6,803 bases of DNA, from the NCBI GenBank assembly GCA_030838885.1, contig JAUZEU010000379.1, positions 1 through 6,803 of the forward strand, given 5' to 3'. The DNA comes from Bryobacterales bacterium (lineage in GTDB: Bacteria; Acidobacteriota; Terriglobia; Bryobacterales; Bryobacteraceae). This document shows, in pieces, positions 4,641 through 6,803 of the stretch (position 1 is the stretch's first letter; every line of letters starts with the position of its first letter). Below the pieces are notes generated by a model that had not been told where the DNA came from, did no database searches, and saw only the letters and a list, made by a program, of their open reading frames with translations. The position numbers and the translations under genes were made by a program.

Positions 4641-6803
4641 TCAGCGCATGCTCCTGTGCGGATCCCCCGGCGTGACAAACGGACTATCGGCGTCGGCCGA
4701 ACTGATCAGGTCCCGGAAGAACTGGTTTGGATCGACGCGTTTGGCTGCATCGTGCGGGCAGGCGTAGACACAACTGGGCTCAGGCAGATCGGCGCAAAGG
4801 TCGCAGGCCGTAGCCTTGCGGTTCGTCACCACCGCCTTTTGCGCGCCCTGATCGGGCATGTCGTGCATCGTGATGTTGCCATACGGGCAATTCCGCGCAC
4901 ACAGACCACAGCCCACGCACCAATCCTCAATCACCGTCTCAAGCGAGTTGCGGCGGCGAATCGAGCCCACAGGACATCCGATCATGCAGAGAGGATCGCG
5001 GCAGTGTCTGCACGACGTGGGAACCAGGTATTTATCGAACCGCAAACCTTCGCGAACCAGGCGAGTAACGCCTTCGTGCGCGTCCGAGCAGGCCTTTACG
5101 CACTGGTCGCACCGCGTGCACTTCTCCAGATCGATCACCAGCAGGCTGTTGGCTTCCATCAGCCCCTGATTCAGGAACTTCTCCAAAGAAATGGCCGAAA
5201 CAGCCGCGGAGTGACGCTTGTTGTGCAGTTCACGTTCGCTTGCGATCCTGCGCAGACTGAAGGCAATCTCCGGGAAACGCTGCATCATTTCTTCGAAGTC
5301 TTCTGAACCGATCCGCACTACCTCCACACTGTCCAGCGCGGTCACGGTGAACGCATACGTGCCGCGCACAATCAGCCCGATTTCACCAAAGTAGCCGCCC
5401 TTGCCCTGATACGCCAGCACCAGTTCGCCGCCCGCGTGTTCCTCGACCATCTTCACGAAGCCGATCCGCACCAGATAGAAGTTCCGGGCCGGTTCACCCT
5501 GCCGGCACAGCACCTCACCCTTCGAATAACGGATGAGTTCGACCTTATGCGCCATCTGCTCGATAAAGTCTGAACTCAGCGATGAAAACAGAGGTACGGT
5601 CCGGAGATGATCTTCCAGCGCCCGCTTTCGATAGTTCTTCTCAATCTCGGCGCGCAGGGTCTTGTTGCGCTGAATAACATCCAGCACGTTGCGGAGCATC
5701 TCCAGCATCACGCAATCGGTCCTCGCGCGGACCGTCGCAGAGCGCGGGTAGAGGCTCATACAGGTCATCTCGCCAAAGATATCGCCCTGGCCCAGTTCCG
5801 CAACAGGATTATCGAGCGACAAATCAACAACCGCGTCGATTGGAATGTTACCCGACGCCGCCCTGCTCGCAGCCGCCGAAGGCTTCTTCTTCGGCGAGAA
5901 CACATTCGCGAACATTTCGATCAGGCTGGGCGCGCTTTCCGGTTCCGCCTTCTTCGACGACATAGAGGAAAGAAAGACTTCCACCTTGCCTTCGAGAATA
6001 TAGAAAGCCGTGGAGCCGTAATCCCCTTCGCGGCAAATCACTTCACCTGGCTTGAAATGCCGCTTGATGACCGCGTTCTTGTTCAGTTCAAGGAATGTAC
6101 CGGAAACCTTCTGAAAGAACGGCAAGGCTTTCAGTTCGTCTACGGCAACCGGATCGCCGCCAGGCAGCACCGTCCGGATCACGCTCTTGTTGGTAAGCGC
6201 GCCTGTCGGACACGACACCATGCACTCCCCACACGACACACACGAGGAGTTCCCCATGGGCCGGTTCAGATCAAACGATATCCCGGCGTTGTAACCCTTG
6301 CCGCGCCGCCCCAGCACATGATTCTGCCGGATCTCGTCGCACCCCCGAATACAGCGATCGCACAGGATGCAGGCTTCATGATCGACCGAAATGACCAGGG
6401 ACGATTCGTCCTGTCCGCGCGGGGAGACGCGCTTGCTGAAGCGCGGCGACACGACTCCTTCCGCCGCAGCCTGCATTTCCAGTTCACAATCGCCACTGGC
6501 GCGCTGCCGTGCACACGGGCTCGGATGATCGGACATCAGCAGTTCAAGAATCATCCGCCGGTGTTTCCTGACCTTGTCATTGGCCGTGAACACCTTCATG
6601 CCGTTCTCGGCGGGACGGACACAGCTTGCCTGCAGGACCTTGTCGCCGCAATCCACCGTGCACACCCGGCACACACCAACCGGCCTTTCATTTTGTGCGT
6701 GGCAAAGGACCGGGATGCTGATCCCGTTCATGCGCGCGGCATCGAAGACCGAAGTCCCCGCTTCCACAACTACCGGCTTATCATCGATGGTCAGTTCAAT
6801 CGT
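4641..6803 (-). CDS. Multi-cluster Fe-S protein with two cNMP-binding-type domains (5' end outside window)
   Basis: The frame is open to the right edge, with 720 residues visible. The GTG at 6767 is not the likely start, because in-frame beta-strand sequence (TIELTIDDKPVV) precedes it as in NuoG-type [2Fe-2S] domains; probably only a few residues are missing. Numbering is from the edge. Residues 1-75: [2Fe-2S] ferredoxin with C34, C45, C48, C61. Residues 93-106: NuoG-type H-x3-C-x2-C-x5-C motif with H93, C97, C106, but Gln at 100 instead of Cys. Residues 140-200: two [4Fe-4S] clusters, C145/148/151/155 and C188/191/194/198. About 229-387: first cNMP-binding-type domain, with FGE at 343-345 and RSAT at 354-357, interrupted by a Ser/Ala/Lys-rich insert of about 50 residues. 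About 400-520: second such domain, with FGE at 472-474 and Tyr at 483 where the Arg is expected. About 550-690: DmsB/HybA-like ferredoxin with four Cys quartets starting at C562, C598, C629 and C667. No signal peptide or membrane helix is visible, so it is likely cytoplasmic. It is the first visible gene of the operon and probably the electron-input module. Confidence 0.85.
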   Translation of the reverse strand, partial: TIELTIDDKPVVVEAGTSVFDAARMNGISIPVLCHAQNERPVGVCRVCTVDCGDKVLQASCVRPAENGMKVFTANDKVRKHRRMILELLMSDHPSPCARQRASGDCELEMQAAAEGVVSPRFSKRVSPRGQDESSLVISVDHEACILCDRCIRGCDEIRQNHVLGRRGKGYNAGISFDLNRPMGNSSCVSCGECMVSCPTGALTNKSVIRTVLPGGDPVAVDELKALPFFQKVSGTFLELNKNAVIKRHFKPGEVICREGDYGSTAFYILEGKVEVFLSSMSSKKAEPESAPSLIEMFANVFSPKKKPSAAASRAASGNIPIDAVVDLSLDNPVAELGQGDIFGEMTCMSLYPRSATVRARTDCVMLEMLRNVLDVIQRNKTLRAEIEKNYRKRALEDHLRTVPLFSSLSSDFIEQMAHKVELIRYSKGEVLCRQGEPARNFYLVRIGFVKMVEEHAGGELVLAYQGKGGYFGEIGLIVRGTYAFTVTALDSVEVVRIGSEDFEEMMQRFPEIAFSLRRIASERELHNKRHSAAVSAISLEKFLNQGLMEANSLLVIDLEKCTRCDQCVKACSDAHEGVTRLVREGLRFDKYLVPTSCRHCRDPLCMIGCPVGSIRRRNSLETVIEDWCVGCGLCARNCPYGNITMHDMPDQGAQKAVVTNRKATACDLCADLPEPSCVYACPHDAAKRVDPNQFFRDLISSADADSPFVTPGDPHRSMR

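Noticed and set aside
4641..4643. TGA as a selenocysteine codon joining the Fe-S and membrane genes
   Set aside because: No SECIS-like hairpin was evident just after it, the site is not at a redox motif, and an ATG follows three codons later.
6765..6767. GTG at 6767 as the real start of the Fe-S protein
   Set aside because: The frame stays open to the window edge, and the 12 upstream codons encode the first beta-strands expected of the [2Fe-2S] domain.

Overview
The window reads as chromosomal DNA of a moderately GC-rich Gram-negative-type bacterium. The best guess is an acidobacterium of the Solibacter/Bryobacter kind. That guess rests on the mix of gene families seen (a signal-peptide M28 peptidase, a YVTN-type propeller, a relic of an Rpn/DUF4351 'transposase-like' gene and large multihaem cytochromes), recalled from general knowledge. 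No marker gene is present, so the taxonomy is inference. No RNA genes, CRISPR array or intact insertion sequence were found.

Left part (1-1733). Two divergent genes share a short intergenic region. On the minus strand is the N-terminal 155 codons of an exported M28-family metallopeptidase, which runs off the left edge. On the plus strand is a complete exported beta-propeller protein of 333 residues, closed by a strong intrinsic terminator at about 1623-1664.

Middle (1734-2488). A plus-strand relic of an Rpn/PD-(D/E)XK-type nuclease with a DUF4351-like tail. It has two independent lesions: family-like sequence begins upstream of any usable start codon, with ATA where ATG would be expected, and an apparent internal deletion shifts the frame near 2130-2180. 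Its end converges on the next operon with 8 bp between stop codons.

Right part (2497-6803), minus strand, transcribed from right to left. This is a tight three-gene operon and the most interesting content. Gene 1 (5' end outside the window) is a soluble Fe-S protein of at least 720 residues. It carries a NuoG-like [2Fe-2S] domain, a NuoG-type His/Cys motif lacking one Cys, a two-cluster [4Fe-4S] ferredoxin, two cyclic-nucleotide-binding-type domains, and a DmsB/HybA-like ferredoxin with motifs for four more [4Fe-4S] clusters. Gene 2 is a five-helix membrane protein with two H-x13-H pairs, the classical spacing for two stacked b haems, and a soluble domain predicted to be cytoplasmic. Gene 3 is a membrane-anchored cytochrome with ten CXXCH motifs, predicted periplasmic.

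Read together, genes 1-3 look like a transmembrane electron conduit: cytoplasmic Fe-S wire with built-in cNMP-type sensor modules, then dihaem cytochrome b, then periplasmic decahaem cytochrome c. The electron donor, acceptor and direction cannot be read from the window. A catalytic subunit, if there is one, may lie upstream beyond position 6803.
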